In this document: piece by piece, positions 8,449 to 17,719 of the stretch
Layout: each line of letters begins with the position of its first letter
Position numbering within the stretch: the first letter of the stretch is position 1
Origin: Bradyrhizobium sp. BR13661
GTDB lineage: Bacteria > Pseudomonadota > Alphaproteobacteria > Rhizobiales > Xanthobacteraceae
Direction: 5' to 3'
NCBI RefSeq assembly: GCF_029892425.1
Contig: NZ_JARXWB010000001.1
Location: forward strand, 248,001 to 312,000
DNA length: 64,000 nucleotides
Made by a program: the position numbers and the translations under genes
Notes under the pieces: model-generated
The model's database searches: none
The model's input: the letters and a program-made list of their open reading frames with translations, nothing else
Told to the model about the DNA's origin: nothing

Positions 8449-9834
8449 ATGCAGATGCAAGCGCTGGCTGAGCCCGCGAACGCCGAGCCGCGAAAGCCAT
8501 TCTACCGGATTCTCTACGTCCAAGTGCTGATCGGCCTCACGCTGGGCATCCTCACGGGCCATTTCTGGCCGGAATTTGGTGCCGCGCTGAAGCCCTTTGG
8601 AGACGGCTTCGTCAAGCTGGTCAAGATGATGATCGCACCTATCGTGTTCTGCACCATCGTCAGCGGCATCAACAGCATCAGCGATTCCCGCGAGGTCGGC
8701 CGCACACTGGTGAAATCCATGGCGCTGTTCTACCTGCTGACCGTGCTCGCGCTGCTGGCCGGGCTGGTTGCCGTATTGCTGATCCAGCCGGGCGTCGGCA
8801 TGCATGTGTCGGTCAATACGCTGGATCCGTCAGTGGCTGCGAAATTCACCAAGCAGGCTGGTGCGAGCGGATTTGCGGACTTCATGCTGCACATCATCCC
8901 GCATTCGTTCTTTGGCGCGTTCGCCGATGGCGAAGTGCTGCCGGTCCTGCTGGTCTCCATCCTGATCGCCTTCGGCCTCAGCCGGGCCGGCGATGGCGGC
9001 GCCGTAGTGACGAAGGCGGTTGAATCGTTCTCGCAGGTTCTGTTCATCTCCTTCGGCTTCATCATGAAGCTCGCTCCGCTCGGCGCTTTTGGCGCGATGG
9101 CGTTCACGGTGGGCCGCTATGGCATCCGTTCGATTGGCTCGCTTGGACTGCTGATCCTGACATTCTATATCGCCTGCTCCATCTTCATAGTCGTCGTGCT
9201 CGGTCTGCTGGCGCGGCTGAACGGCTTCAGCCTGTGGAAGACCATCCGCTACTTCAAAGAAGAGCTGCTGATCGTGCTCGGCACGTCTTCGTCCGAGCCG
9301 GCGCTGCCTGGTGCCCTGCGCAAGCTGGAGCAGCTTGGATGCCGGAAGGGCGTGTCGGGCCTCGTGCTGCCGATGGGCTATTCCTTCAATCTGGACGGCA
9401 GCGCCATCTATCTCACCCTGGCGTCCATCTTCATCGCACAGGCCTGCGACATCCATCTGTCTTGGGGACAGATTGCGGCGATGCTCGGGCTGATGCTGCT
9501 GACGTCCAAAGGGGCTGCCGGCGTCACCGGCAGCGGCTTTGTCGCGCTTGTCGCAACCCTCACCGTCATGCCGGACTTGCCCGTGACCGGCGTGGCGCTG
9601 CTCGTCGGCATCGATCGCTTCATGTCCGAGGCGCGGGCGCTGACCAGCATGATCAGCAACTGTGTCGCGGCTATCACCGTTTCGCTGTGGGAGAACGCCT
9701 GTGACCGCGAGGTGTTGACCCGTGAACTCGGGCAGCGTGGCACTCTCGAAGTCGCGGTCGGGACCACGATCGGCGGAGCAAAAGTGATGCAGGAGAACGA
9801 GGGCTGGATTTCGACGACGAAATCCGCCGCATGA
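8449..9834 (+). CDS. dctA: C4-dicarboxylate/H+ (Na+) symporter DctA
   Basis: This 461-residue DAACS-family symporter has a short hydrophilic N-terminus, a first helix at ILYVQVLIGLTLGILTGHFWP and eight helices with two re-entrant loops. The HP1 serine-rich loop LGTSSSEPALPGAL and the helix-7 signature MGYSFNLDGSAIYLT are both present. The ribosome-binding site is AAGGGAGAAACG. It probably forms one transcript with the upstream tautomerase gene under the divergent LysR regulator, importing the acid that the pathway handles. A redundant C4-dicarboxylate role is also possible. Confidence 0.93.
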   Translation: MQMQALAEPANAEPRKPFYRILYVQVLIGLTLGILTGHFWPEFGAALKPFGDGFVKLVKMMIAPIVFCTIVSGINSISDSREVGRTLVKSMALFYLLTVLALLAGLVAVLLIQPGVGMHVSVNTLDPSVAAKFTKQAGASGFADFMLHIIPHSFFGAFADGEVLPVLLVSILIAFGLSRAGDGGAVVTKAVESFSQVLFISFGFIMKLAPLGAFGAMAFTVGRYGIRSIGSLGLLILTFYIACSIFIVVVLGLLARLNGFSLWKTIRYFKEELLIVLGTSSSEPALPGALRKLEQLGCRKGVSGLVLPMGYSFNLDGSAIYLTLASIFIAQACDIHLSWGQIAAMLGLMLLTSKGAAGVTGSGFVALVATLTVMPDLPVTGVALLVGIDRFMSEARALTSMISNCVAAITVSLWENACDREVLTRELGQRGTLEVAVGTTIGGAKVMQENEGWISTTKSAA

Positions 9835-9927
9835 TGCCGCTTCGGATGAACCGGTCATATTCAAGTGTTGGCAAGGCAGACCGCGGCGTCCGGAATTGCG
9901 AGCTTGATCGTCCTCAATTGGACTTCT

Positions 9928-11829
9928 TCAATTAGACTTGGCGCCCTCTTTGGCGTTCTCCGCCGTCGGCGATCCCTCCGGTGCCTGGCGCTTGCCGCCG
10001 ATGATGCGCTGCTTCAGGAGGTCGAGGAAAGGAGACGCCGCGGGCGACTGGCGGATCAGGGCCTCGGGATCGGGGAAGATCAGCGGATCGTCCCACGGAC
10101 CCTGCACCATGAAGGGCAATTGAAAGCCTGACGTTGTGTTGAGGCTTGCCACGCCCTTCATGTCATATTCGCGCGTCGGCACCGACGCGGTCCCGGTCAG
10201 CGTGATCTTCGCAGCCGGCCCTTCGATGCGGATGTCCTCGGCGGTGGCGATCCCGTCGGCGAATTTCACCGCGATGGTGAGGTTGTCGTAGGGGGTCGAA
10301 CCATTGCGGAAATTGCCGCCGCCCGACAGCGGCCGGCGCTCCAGCCGCTTCAAGAGCTGTTCGGCATTGAAGCCCGAGATCGCGCCGTCATGCCCGGTTA
10401 CGGTGGCGGTGCCGTCGAGCGACTGGACCAGGCCAAACGGGCTCGAGCCGGAGGCGAGCAGGGATACGTTGATGTTGCCGCGGCCGGACAGCTTGTTGAG
10501 GCCGAACAGCTCGGTGGCGCAGGCCTGAAGGTCAACGTCGATGAACTGGAATTGCGCCTTGATGTCAGCCACGGTGTCGGAGCGCGAGATGCCGAACGAG
10601 CCCTTGGCGATGCCGCCATAGACCTGCGCCTCGCCGACCGAAAGCGCCAGCGTGCCGTTGCGCAAATTGGCGCCAATCGCGGTGCGGCCGAGTTTTGTGG
10701 GGCCGACGGTCAGCCTGGCTGCCGAGAGGCGCATGTCGAGGTCGGTGCTCGAAAGCCCATTGAGGTCGAACAGCTGCCTGTTCCAGTCGCGCGCGCCGCT
10801 GGCGAGCAGGCGGAAGGTGGAGATATAGGGCGTGAAGTCGAGCGCGTCGGCGGCGAGCGTCGCCTGCAGCGTCTGCCTGCCGTTATTGGCGTAAGTCATC
10901 ACGCCTTCGGCAGCGTTGCCGTCGAGCTCGACATTGACGTTGGTCAGCGCGATCGAGGCGCCGACGACATTGGCGCGGGCCTTCAGCGCGAACCGGCCGA
11001 AGCCGCCGCTGCCGGGTTGCGGCTGGCCGGTCCAGCGCAGCGCGTTGCGCAAGGACGGGCTGTCGATGGTGAGCGTGCCTTCCATCATCGGACTGGTGCG
11101 GTTGGCGACGCTGCCATCGAACGCAAGCTTGAGCGGCGCGCTGGCGATGCGCGCCTTCAGCCCGGAGCGATCGCCCGAGAGGGCGGCGACGAAATCGGCA
11201 AAGCTGATCGAGCCGTCGACGCGCTCGCCGCGCCAGTCGAACTGTCCGGTCGCGGCAAAGGACCGCGAGATCGAGGGCCAGGCCAGCGACAGATCGATGT
11301 CCTCGAACTTCTCGGTGGCGTTCGTGGCGACGTCCTCATAGTTGAGCACGCCGTCCTGGATCCTGATCTCGGAGAACGAGACCTGATTTTCGGCGCCGGG
11401 TTTCATCGTGCGCGCGATGGTCTGGATGAAAGGTGTCCAGTTGCTGTCGCCATCAGGCTTCAGGCTGACATGGATCTGCGGCCGCAGCAGCGTCAGGTCG
11501 GCGATCTCGAATCGTTGCAGCAGCAGCGGCAGCAGCCTGAGATTGGCGGTGAGCACATCGACATGCAGCGCGGGGTCGGCGGTGCCGCCGCCTTTCAGGC
11601 CGACGTCATGGAAGGAGATGTAGCTTGCCGGCAGCACCGAAATGTCGATGTTGCCTGCCACGCTGAGCTCGAGCCCGGTGACGTCGCGGATCTGGGCTTC
11701 CACGGCCGTGCGCAGCGCGTCGCGGTTGATGAGCCAGGAGGTCGCGATCAGGGCGATCAGCACGACGCCGAGCAGCGCCGCGATCGGCGTCCCGAGGCGC
11801 TTCATTCCTTGGGCCATGGTCAATGGCAT
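9928..11829 (-). CDS. AsmA-family envelope protein
   Basis: This is a 633-residue protein with one N-terminal membrane helix (LGTPIAALLGVVLIALIATSW) and the AsmA-type start LINRDALRTAVEAQIRDVTGLELSVAGNI. The rest is a long beta-rich periplasmic region ending in an AsmA C-terminal-like domain (LSGRGNINVSLLASGSS, then TVTGHDGAISGFNAEQLLKRLERR). AsmA-like proteins are repeating-beta-groove bridges linked to outer-membrane lipid homeostasis. Several starts are possible (11829, 11817, 11805) and none has an ideal ribosome-binding site. It stands alone, convergent with dctA. Confidence 0.85.
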   Translation of the reverse strand: MPLTMAQGMKRLGTPIAALLGVVLIALIATSWLINRDALRTAVEAQIRDVTGLELSVAGNIDISVLPASYISFHDVGLKGGGTADPALHVDVLTANLRLLPLLLQRFEIADLTLLRPQIHVSLKPDGDSNWTPFIQTIARTMKPGAENQVSFSEIRIQDGVLNYEDVATNATEKFEDIDLSLAWPSISRSFAATGQFDWRGERVDGSISFADFVAALSGDRSGLKARIASAPLKLAFDGSVANRTSPMMEGTLTIDSPSLRNALRWTGQPQPGSGGFGRFALKARANVVGASIALTNVNVELDGNAAEGVMTYANNGRQTLQATLAADALDFTPYISTFRLLASGARDWNRQLFDLNGLSSTDLDMRLSAARLTVGPTKLGRTAIGANLRNGTLALSVGEAQVYGGIAKGSFGISRSDTVADIKAQFQFIDVDLQACATELFGLNKLSGRGNINVSLLASGSSPFGLVQSLDGTATVTGHDGAISGFNAEQLLKRLERRPLSGGGNFRNGSTPYDNLTIAVKFADGIATAEDIRIEGPAAKITLTGTASVPTREYDMKGVASLNTTSGFQLPFMVQGPWDDPLIFPDPEALIRQSPAASPFLDLLKQRIIGGKRQAPEGSPTAENAKEGAKSN

Positions 11830-12004
11830 GTCCTGATCGGGTTGGTCGCTGGAGCCAAAAGGGCGGGGCGGGAAACCGGCGCGCCCCCACGCCCAACCCC
11901 CGCAACTTGATGGGTTTTCTTGTCGCTTTCAAGGCCGCTGGCCGGTCTGCCCGCGGCGTGGGCAGCTTCTACCATCGGCTTTCGGATCGGAGAACCCCGT
12001 ATCA

Positions 12005-12035
12005 TTGACGGCTTCGGACGATTTCGCCTAATAAT
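12005..12035 (+). promoter_or_regulatory. Candidate sigma-70 promoter for the CoA-transferase operon
   Basis: TTGACG at 12005-12010 and TAATAA at 12029-12034 are separated by 18 bases, about 50 bases before the first start codon. The match is reasonable but the region was judged by eye only. Confidence 0.4.
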
Positions 12036-12086
12036 CGCCGCCAATAAGGCGCGGCGCCCAGGCCGAAGCTTCGAGGGTTTTTTTGC

Positions 12087-12824
12087 ATGAACAAGGTCTA
12101 TCCCGACGCCAAGTCGGCTCTTGAGGGCGTTCTCAAGGACAACATGATGATCATGTCGGGCGGCTTCGGCCTCTGCGGCATCGCTGAGTCGCTGTCGGAC
12201 GCGATCCGCGACTCCGGCGTCAAGGGCCTGACCGTGGTCTCGAACAATGCCGGAGTCGACGGCATTGGGCTCTCGCGCCTGCTGGAAACCCGCCAGATCA
12301 AGAAGATGATCTCGTCCTATGTCGGCGAGAACAAGCTGTTCGCCCAGCAATTCCTCGCCGGCGAGCTGGAGCTCGAATTCAACCCGCAGGGCACGCTGGC
12401 CGAGCGCATTCGCGCCGGCGGCGCCGGCATCCCGGCCTTCTACACCAAGACCGGCGTCGGCACGCTGATCGCCGAGGGCAAGGAAGTGAAGGAGTTCGAT
12501 GGCCAGAAATACCTGATGGAGCGCGGCCTGTTCGCCGACCTCGCCATCGTGCACGCCTGGAAGGGCGACACCGCCGGCAACCTGATCTACCGCAAGACTG
12601 CGCGCAACTTCAACCCGATGATGGCGACCGCCGCCAGGATCACGGTGGCAGAGGTCGAGCATCTGGTTCCCGCAGGTGAACTCAACCCTGACCACATCCA
12701 CACGCCCGGCATTTTCGTCAAGCGTATCATCGAGGTCGGCACGGCCAAGAAGCGCATCGAATTCCGCAACACCCGCCCGCGCCCGACTAGCGCACCCCCG
12801 GCCGGAACAGGAGTAGAAATCTGA
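12087..12824 (+). CDS. 3-oxoacid CoA-transferase subunit A
   Basis: The 245-residue alpha subunit of a family-I CoA-transferase (SCOT/AtoD/PcaI type). The N-terminal glycine-rich block [18 protein letters not shown], the [17 protein letters not shown] segment and the later [22 protein letters not shown] are family hallmarks. It moves CoA from succinyl-CoA or acetyl-CoA to a 3-oxo acid such as acetoacetate or 3-oxoadipate; the acceptor cannot be fixed from sequence. GAGG lies 9 bases before the ATG. Its stop overlaps the start of subunit B by one base. Confidence 0.9.
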   Translation: MNKVYPDAKSALEGVLKDNMMIMSGGFGLCGIAESLSDAIRDSGVKGLTVVSNNAGVDGIGLSRLLETRQIKKMISSYVGENKLFAQQFLAGELELEFNPQGTLAERIRAGGAGIPAFYTKTGVGTLIAEGKEVKEFDGQKYLMERGLFADLAIVHAWKGDTAGNLIYRKTARNFNPMMATAARITVAEVEHLVPAGELNPDHIHTPGIFVKRIIEVGTAKKRIEFRNTRPRPTSAPPAGTGVEI

Positions 12825-13474
12825 TGGCTTGGACCCGTGAACAGATGGCTGCGCGCGCCGCGAAGGAATTGCGCGACGGCTACTATGTCAATCTCGGCAT
12901 CGGCATCCCGACGCTGGTCTCGAACTACATCCCCGATGGCGTCGACGTCAGCCTGCAGAGCGAGAACGGCATGCTCGGCATGGGCCCGTTCCCCTATGAG
13001 GGCGAAGAGGACGCCGATCTGATCAACGCCGGCAAGCAGACCGTGAGCGAGCTGCCGTCGACCTCGTATTTCTCGAGCGCGGATTCCTTCGGCATGATCC
13101 GCGGCGGCCATATGGATCTGTCGATCCTCGGCGCCATGCAGGTGGCCCAGAACGGCGATCTCGCCAACTGGATGATCCCCGGCAAGATGGTCAAGGGCAT
13201 GGGCGGCGCGATGGACCTCGTCGCCGGCGTCAAGCGCGTCGTCGTGGTGATGGAGCATTCCGCCAAGGACGGCGCCAAGCTGCTGAAGAAGTGCAATCTG
13301 CCGCTGACCGGCGAGCGCGTGGTCGACATGGTCGTCACCGATCTCGCCGTTTTCACCATCGACAAGCACGGCGACGGCGGCATGGCGCTGATCGAGCTCG
13401 CCGATGGCGTCACGCTCGACGAGGTCAAGGAAAAGACCGAAGCCGAATTCCGCGTCGCGCTGAAGAACACGTAA
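12824..13474 (+). CDS. 3-oxoacid CoA-transferase subunit B
   Basis: The 216-residue beta subunit. It carries the catalytic motif [12 protein letters not shown], in which the glutamate forms the CoA thioester intermediate, plus [15 protein letters not shown] and the downstream KCNLPLTG segment of the family. It begins inside the last codon of subunit A and the operon ends at a clear terminator (13501). No thiolase or hydroxybutyrate dehydrogenase gene accompanies it, so ketone-body use and the 3-oxoadipate pathway both remain possible. Confidence 0.9.
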   Translation: MAWTREQMAARAAKELRDGYYVNLGIGIPTLVSNYIPDGVDVSLQSENGMLGMGPFPYEGEEDADLINAGKQTVSELPSTSYFSSADSFGMIRGGHMDLSILGAMQVAQNGDLANWMIPGKMVKGMGGAMDLVAGVKRVVVVMEHSAKDGAKLLKKCNLPLTGERVVDMVVTDLAVFTIDKHGDGGMALIELADGVTLDEVKEKTEAEFRVALKNT

Positions 13475-13500
13475 GATAGCGATCGCAATGAACGTGAATG

Positions 13501-13526
13501 GCCGGGCTCCGTCCCGGCTATTTTCG
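13501..13526 (+). terminator. Rho-independent terminator of the CoA-transferase operon
   Basis: The stem GCCGGG (13501-13506) / CCCGGC (13513-13518) has a 6-base loop and is followed by TATTTTCG. It lies 26 bases after the subunit B stop. Confidence 0.8.
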
Positions 13527-13600
13527 TTTGCCGTATGGGTAACTTGAGACGAGCGCTCTTAAGCGATGGTGACGCAGGAGAGCGGCTCCGCATTCTCGAT

Positions 13601-13727
13601 GTCGTCCTGGCGAAAGCCAGGACCCATACTGCGAGGTCTCTCGATTACGGTCGGTGACAGCCCCGAATGAGCAGTCTTCGCCAAACTTTGTACGGTGGCT
13701 ATGGGTCCTGGCCTTCGCCAGGACGAC
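13601..13727. repeat. Long inverted repeat, GTCGTCC family, copy 1
   Basis: Arms 13601-13628 and 13700-13727 match at 27 of 28 positions as inverted repeats around a 71-base centre. Together with the terminator at 13501 it accounts for the 306-base gap 13475-13780, which shows no gene. The same arm words (GTCGTCC.GGC and GGACCCATA) return at 52273-52424. Confidence 0.85.
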
Positions 13728-13780
13728 GTTGGAGAGGCATTGGCGCGCCGGCGTCGTTTTCGTTTATCCGGGTTACGCGA

Positions 13781-14659
13781 TCACGACCTCGCCGCCAACA
13801 CCTTGCTCAGCCTTGCCGACACGCTCGCCACACACGAGGTCTCCTCCCGCACCAGGCGGAAGCCGAGATTGGCGGGCGGCACGCCCTGTGCGCAACCGCC
13901 GGCGCGGGCGTCGCGGATGAAATCGGTAACGTAGGCGCGGTGGGCGCCCTCGGCGATGCGCACGCCGCAATTGACCGTCGGACGGCCGGCATGGCCGGCT
14001 TCGTCGACGCGCGAGCGGACGAAGCAGGTTGACGTCCACTCCCAGACATTGCCGGCGAGATCGGACACGCCGCGCTCGTTCAGGCCGAACTTGCCGAACG
14101 GATAGGCCGTGGTGTCGGAAAGGTCGCGCTCGGATTCGCGCTCGTAACGGCTGATCCAGCGCTTTGCCGGATCGCCCGCGTCGACCGGCGAGCCGTCGTC
14201 CCTGAACCTGGAGCCTGCGGCAAAGGCCCATTCCGCATCGCTGGGTAGGCGATAATGATGGCCGGTCTTGCGCGACAACCAGCTCGCATAGGCCTGTGCA
14301 TCGTGCCAGCTCACCTGTACGGCCGGACGATCGGGTGCAATCGCGACGCCACGATCGAGCGCGTGGCATTGGCCGTCCTGCACGCAAAGCTGGTAGTCGG
14401 CTGAAGAGACCTGCTCGCGCATGATATAAAGCGGCCGCGTGAATTCCAGGGTGCGCAGCGGCGCATCGGCCTGCTGCCCGGCGCGCGTGAAATCGCCAGC
14501 CTCACGATAGGTGAAGCTGCCGGCCGCAATCTCGACGATCGCGGGCTCGCTTTGCCTGCCGTGGGCCGTCATCTCGGAAACCAGCGGCGCGACGGTGAGC
14601 GGTCCGGCTAATCCGGCCGCGCAGGCGAGCACCAGTTTGAGCTTGAATGCGATCAGCAT
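13781..14659 (-). CDS. nirV: NirV, formylglycine-generating-enzyme-like protein linked to nirK
   Basis: This 292-residue secreted protein has an FGE/SUMF1 fold. The start at 14659 is chosen because GGGGGTGACA precedes it; the longer open frame would run through the nirK terminator hairpin. The N-terminus MLIAFKLKLVLACAAGLAGPL is a signal peptide or anchor. FGE-type segments include VQVSWHDAQAYASWLSRKTG, YRLPSDAEWAFAAG and GNVWEWTSTC near the middle and GFRLVRE near the end. The usual RGGSW block is replaced by NCGVRIAEGAHR, so sulfatase-maturation chemistry is unlikely. It follows nirK, as in other denitrifiers; its role there is unproven. Confidence 0.83.
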   Translation of the reverse strand: MLIAFKLKLVLACAAGLAGPLTVAPLVSEMTAHGRQSEPAIVEIAAGSFTYREAGDFTRAGQQADAPLRTLEFTRPLYIMREQVSSADYQLCVQDGQCHALDRGVAIAPDRPAVQVSWHDAQAYASWLSRKTGHHYRLPSDAEWAFAAGSRFRDDGSPVDAGDPAKRWISRYERESERDLSDTTAYPFGKFGLNERGVSDLAGNVWEWTSTCFVRSRVDEAGHAGRPTVNCGVRIAEGAHRAYVTDFIRDARAGGCAQGVPPANLGFRLVREETSCVASVSARLSKVLAARS

Positions 14660-14679
14660 TGTCACCCCCGAAGGAAGAA

Positions 14680-14702
14680 GGGGCCGGTTGTTCGCCGGCC
14701 CC
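14680..14702 (-). terminator. Intercistronic hairpin between nirK and nirV
   Basis: A perfect 8-bp stem GGGGCCGG/CCGGCCCC with a 7-base loop lies just after the nirK stop. On the minus strand it is followed by TTCTTCCTTC. It could be a partial terminator that lowers nirV relative to nirK. Confidence 0.6.
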
Positions 14703-14711
14703 TCGTCGCGT

Positions 14712-15809
14712 CTAGTTGGTGGCACCGGGTGGGATTTCCGCAGGCGCCTTCACCTGGGTCATCAGGTCGTCGTTCCACTTGCCCTCGACCTTGAAGTGCG
14801 CGGTGGCGCCGAGATCGGCGGCTTCGATCAGGTTATGCGTGACATAGGCGTAGATGCCGGGCTGCAGGAACTTGTACATTGCCGCTCCCGCGGAGCCGCC
14901 GCGGATGAACCAGGTCTCGAGGCCGGTCTCCGGCGGGTTGGAGAATTTTCCGGTTTCCCAGACATAGTCGCCATGGCCGCCGATCAGGTGCGGACGGCTG
15001 TCGCGGTTGGCCTGCGAATGCACGATAAGCACGTTCTCTCCGACATTCGCGGTCAGCGCGTTCTTGCCGGTGAGGGCACCGACCTTGCCGTTGAACACGA
15101 CGTGGGACGGGATCAGCTTCTTCATCACTTCCTCGGTGTCGGTGAAGGCTTCGCCCGGCGAGTCATAGGACTTGAAATTGCCCTTTTCGTCGCGCGGCAC
15201 GTACATGTCCTGCTCGCCGACATAATAGACCTTGTCGTATTTCAGCGCATGGCCCTTGCCGTCGTTGAGCCCGTCGCGCGGCAGCACCATCACGGCGCCG
15301 TTCATGCCGGAGACGACATGCCAGGGGATCATCGGGCCGCCCGGTGCGCAATGATAGACGAACACACCGGTCCGCGTCGCCTTCCAGCGGAGCACGACCT
15401 GCTCGCCCGGATTGACCAGCGTGAGCGCAGCGCCGCCGAGCGCGCCGGTCGCGGAGTGGAAGTCGATATTGTGCGGCATCGAGTTGGTCGCGGGATTGAC
15501 CAGTGTCACCTCGACATAGTCGCCTTCATGCACGACCATCAGCGGCCCCGGCATCGAGCCGTTGAACGTCATCGCCTGGAAGGTGGTGCCCTTCTCGTCG
15601 ATGACGACCTTCTTCTCCTCGATGGTGAGCTTGAACTCCATGATCTTGGGGCCCTGCCTGGTCGCCTGCTCGTGCGCATGCACGAAGGGCGGGGCGACCA
15701 GCTCGACCTTCTGCCGCGGCAGCTTGAGATCGTCGGCGGCGAAGGCGGGAGTTGCCAGCATCAGGGCGGTCGCGGCGGCGCTGATCAATGCGGCTCTGCG
15801 GGTGAACAT
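14712..15809 (-). CDS. nirK: Copper-containing nitrite reductase
   Basis: This 365-residue periplasmic enzyme reduces nitrite to NO. I start at 15809, where a ribosome-binding site (GAAGGAT) precedes ATG. The N-terminus [23 protein letters not shown] is a signal peptide with a Tat-like RR. Both cupredoxin domains are present. Type 1 copper ligands are His113, Cys154, His164 and Met169; type 2 ligands are His118, His153 and His325; Asp116 is the likely proton-relay residue. All ligands are intact. nirV follows. A FixK/FNR-type box (15879-15892) lies 70 bases upstream, so it should be induced at low oxygen. Confidence 0.96.
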   Translation of the reverse strand: MFTRRAALISAAATALMLATPAFAADDLKLPRQKVELVAPPFVHAHEQATRQGPKIMEFKLTIEEKKVVIDEKGTTFQAMTFNGSMPGPLMVVHEGDYVEVTLVNPATNSMPHNIDFHSATGALGGAALTLVNPGEQVVLRWKATRTGVFVYHCAPGGPMIPWHVVSGMNGAVMVLPRDGLNDGKGHALKYDKVYYVGEQDMYVPRDEKGNFKSYDSPGEAFTDTEEVMKKLIPSHVVFNGKVGALTGKNALTANVGENVLIVHSQANRDSRPHLIGGHGDYVWETGKFSNPPETGLETWFIRGGSAGAAMYKFLQPGIYAYVTHNLIEAADLGATAHFKVEGKWNDDLMTQVKAPAEIPPGATN

Positions 15810-15878
15810 CGTAAAGCATCCTTCATCTGAAAGGGTATTGATGACGGATGCAGTGTGCGCCTGTTGCGGCAAGCGTGT

Positions 15879-15892
15879 TTGTGCTGCGACAA
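15879..15892 (-). promoter_or_regulatory. FixK/NnrR/FNR-type box upstream of nirK
   Basis: TTG-N8-CAA, reading TTGTCGCAGCACAA on the minus strand. The centre is about 76 bases before the nirK ATG; a class II promoter would start near 15844 and leave a 35-base leader. No strong -10 hexamer is seen. Confidence 0.7.
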
Positions 15893-15963
15893 GCTTTTTG
15901 CCGGTTTGGCCTCCGGTAAAGTCCTTAACAGGTTTGCCGGGATACGACCTCGACGCCGAGACT

Positions 15964-15977
15964 TTGAGCGAGCGCAA
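15964..15977 (+). promoter_or_regulatory. FixK/FNR-type box upstream of hemN
   Basis: TTGAGCGAGCGCAA (TTGA-N6-GCAA) is centred 95 bases before the hemN ATG. A -10-like TAATCT lies at 15999-16004, close to the spacing expected for activation from -41.5. Confidence 0.7.
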
Positions 15978-16065
15978 GGCGGTCTACCGGAAAATGGGTA
16001 ATCTGGCATTATTGAGGGTTTTGCCGAAGCCCCTGTGCGGCTTCGAATTTACGAATAGGTAGGAT

Positions 16066-17418
16066 ATGAGGACTGATCTCGCGGCGAGCTACGGCGAAGA
16101 AAGGCTGCCGCGCTACACGAGCTACCCGACTGCGCCGCATTTCTCACCGGCGATCGGTGCCGACAGCTACGCGCGCTGGCTGTCCGAGCTTCCCTCGAAC
16201 GCCAGTGCCTCTCTTTACCTGCACGTGCCGTTCTGCCGCGAGATGTGCTGGTACTGCGGCTGCCATACCCAGATCGTGCGCCGCGACGAGCTTGTTGTCG
16301 CCTATCAAAGAGCGCTCCTCGGCGAGATCGCGCAGGTCACGGCCGCCATCGGCCGCCGCATCAAGGTCGAGCACGTCCATTTCGGTGGCGGCACGCCCAC
16401 GATCATGGCGCCGGAGGCCTTCGCGGAGTTAATGGCGGCGATGCGCCATGCCTTCTTCGTGCTGCCCACGGCCGAGATTGCGGTCGAGATCGATCCGCGC
16501 ACGCTGACATTGGAGATGGTCGACGTCATGCGGCTCTCGGGCGTCAACCGCGCGAGCCTCGGCGTGCAGAGTTTCGATCCCGTCGTACAGCGTGCGATCA
16601 ACCGTGTGCAGAGTTTTGAGCAGACGGCCTCTGTTGTGGACATGCTCCAGCGCGCCGGGATCAAGGGGATCAATTTCGACCTGATCTACGGCCTGCCGCA
16701 CCAGACCGTCGCCACCTGCCTGAATACGGTGCGGCGTTCGCTCGAGCTCGCGCCGGCGCGATTCTCCGTGTTTGGCTACGCGCATGTACCAGGCTTCAAG
16801 AAGCACCAGCGCATGATCAACGAGGATCAACTGCCGGACGGCCTCGCACGCCACGACCAGGCCTGCGCCATCGCCAATGCGCTGAAGGAGGCCGGTTACG
16901 TGCAGATCGGCCTCGATCATTTCGCCCGTCCAGACGATGCCATGGCCGTGGCGTTCGCGCAGGGAACGCTGCGGCGCAATTTTCAGGGCTACACCACCGA
17001 CCAAAGCGAAGCCCTGCTCGGCTTTGGCGCCAGCGCGATCGGACATCTGCCGCAGGGCTACGTCCAGAACGAGGTCCAGATCGGTGCCTATCAGCAGTGC
17101 ATCGCGGCGGGGCGCCTCGCCACGGCGAAAGGCTACAGGCTCACCGACGACGACCGGTTGCGCGCCGACATCATCGAGCGCATCATGTGCGAGTTCGGCG
17201 CCGATCTCGGCGACATCTGCGCGCGCCATGGCGCAGAGCCGGAGGCGATGCTGCGATCGGCGTCGCGCCTGAAGCCGCTGATCGCAGACGGAGTCGTCCG
17301 GCTCGACGGCGACCGTCTCGCGGTCGCAAACGATTCGCGCTTCCTGGTCCGCAGTGTTGCGGCGGCGTTCGACGCGCATCTGGATCCCGGCAAGCAGCTG
17401 CACAGCCGGGCGGTGTAG
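16066..17418 (+). CDS. hemN: Oxygen-independent coproporphyrinogen III oxidase
   Basis: This 450-residue radical-SAM enzyme makes protoporphyrinogen IX without oxygen and so supports haem synthesis for anaerobic cytochromes. The iron-sulfur/SAM signature is Cys57-x3-Cys61-x2-Cys64-x-Cys66 within HVPFCREMCWYCGCHT. FGGGTPTIM, SLGVQSFDP and the C-terminal HemN domain are also present. TAGGTAGGAT provides the ribosome-binding site. It is divergent from nirK, and each side has its own FixK/FNR box. Length matches true HemN rather than the shorter HemW-like proteins. Confidence 0.95.
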   Translation: MRTDLAASYGEERLPRYTSYPTAPHFSPAIGADSYARWLSELPSNASASLYLHVPFCREMCWYCGCHTQIVRRDELVVAYQRALLGEIAQVTAAIGRRIKVEHVHFGGGTPTIMAPEAFAELMAAMRHAFFVLPTAEIAVEIDPRTLTLEMVDVMRLSGVNRASLGVQSFDPVVQRAINRVQSFEQTASVVDMLQRAGIKGINFDLIYGLPHQTVATCLNTVRRSLELAPARFSVFGYAHVPGFKKHQRMINEDQLPDGLARHDQACAIANALKEAGYVQIGLDHFARPDDAMAVAFAQGTLRRNFQGYTTDQSEALLGFGASAIGHLPQGYVQNEVQIGAYQQCIAAGRLATAKGYRLTDDDRLRADIIERIMCEFGADLGDICARHGAEPEAMLRSASRLKPLIADGVVRLDGDRLAVANDSRFLVRSVAAAFDAHLDPGKQLHSRAV

Positions 17419-17491
17419 TCGCCGGCAGCTTGCGCTTCGACAAAGAACCTCCGGCCAACCCGGCTATCGTCAGTTCGGAACGGAGTTGTCC

Positions 17492-17689
17492 ATGCCTTTC
17501 CGATCCGACGATCTGGTCGATGACATCATGCGCAACGCGCCGCACACGATCGGCGTGTTTCTCGCCTTCAGGATGGCCTGTGTCGGCTGTCCGATTGCGA
17601 CCTTCCACACCGTGGATGACGCCTGCCGCGAGCATGGCATTGACCGCGACAAATTCCTGACCGCGCTGAGCGATCGTGTGCCGGCGTGA
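17492..17689 (+). CDS. DUF1858 small protein
   Basis: A 65-residue protein beginning MPFRSDDLVDDIMRNAPHTIGVFLAF, with a Cys30-x2-Cys33 pair (MACVGCP) and Cys45. This is the DUF1858 pattern found alone or fused to hybrid-cluster and other redox proteins, with a possible metal- or disulfide-handling role that is not established. A GGAG site precedes the ATG. It lies 73 bases after hemN on the same strand, within the nitrite/NO island, so a role in NO or low-oxygen metabolism is inferred from context. Confidence 0.78.
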   Translation: MPFRSDDLVDDIMRNAPHTIGVFLAFRMACVGCPIATFHTVDDACREHGIDRDKFLTALSDRVPA

Positions 17690-17719
17690 GCTGGGTCGAA
17701 ATCTGCGCCGGGGCGCACG

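Noticed and set aside
13601..13727. Possible CRISPR or transposon end
   Set aside because: There is one inverted pair, no regular spacers and no transposase gene. It fits a palindromic intergenic repeat.
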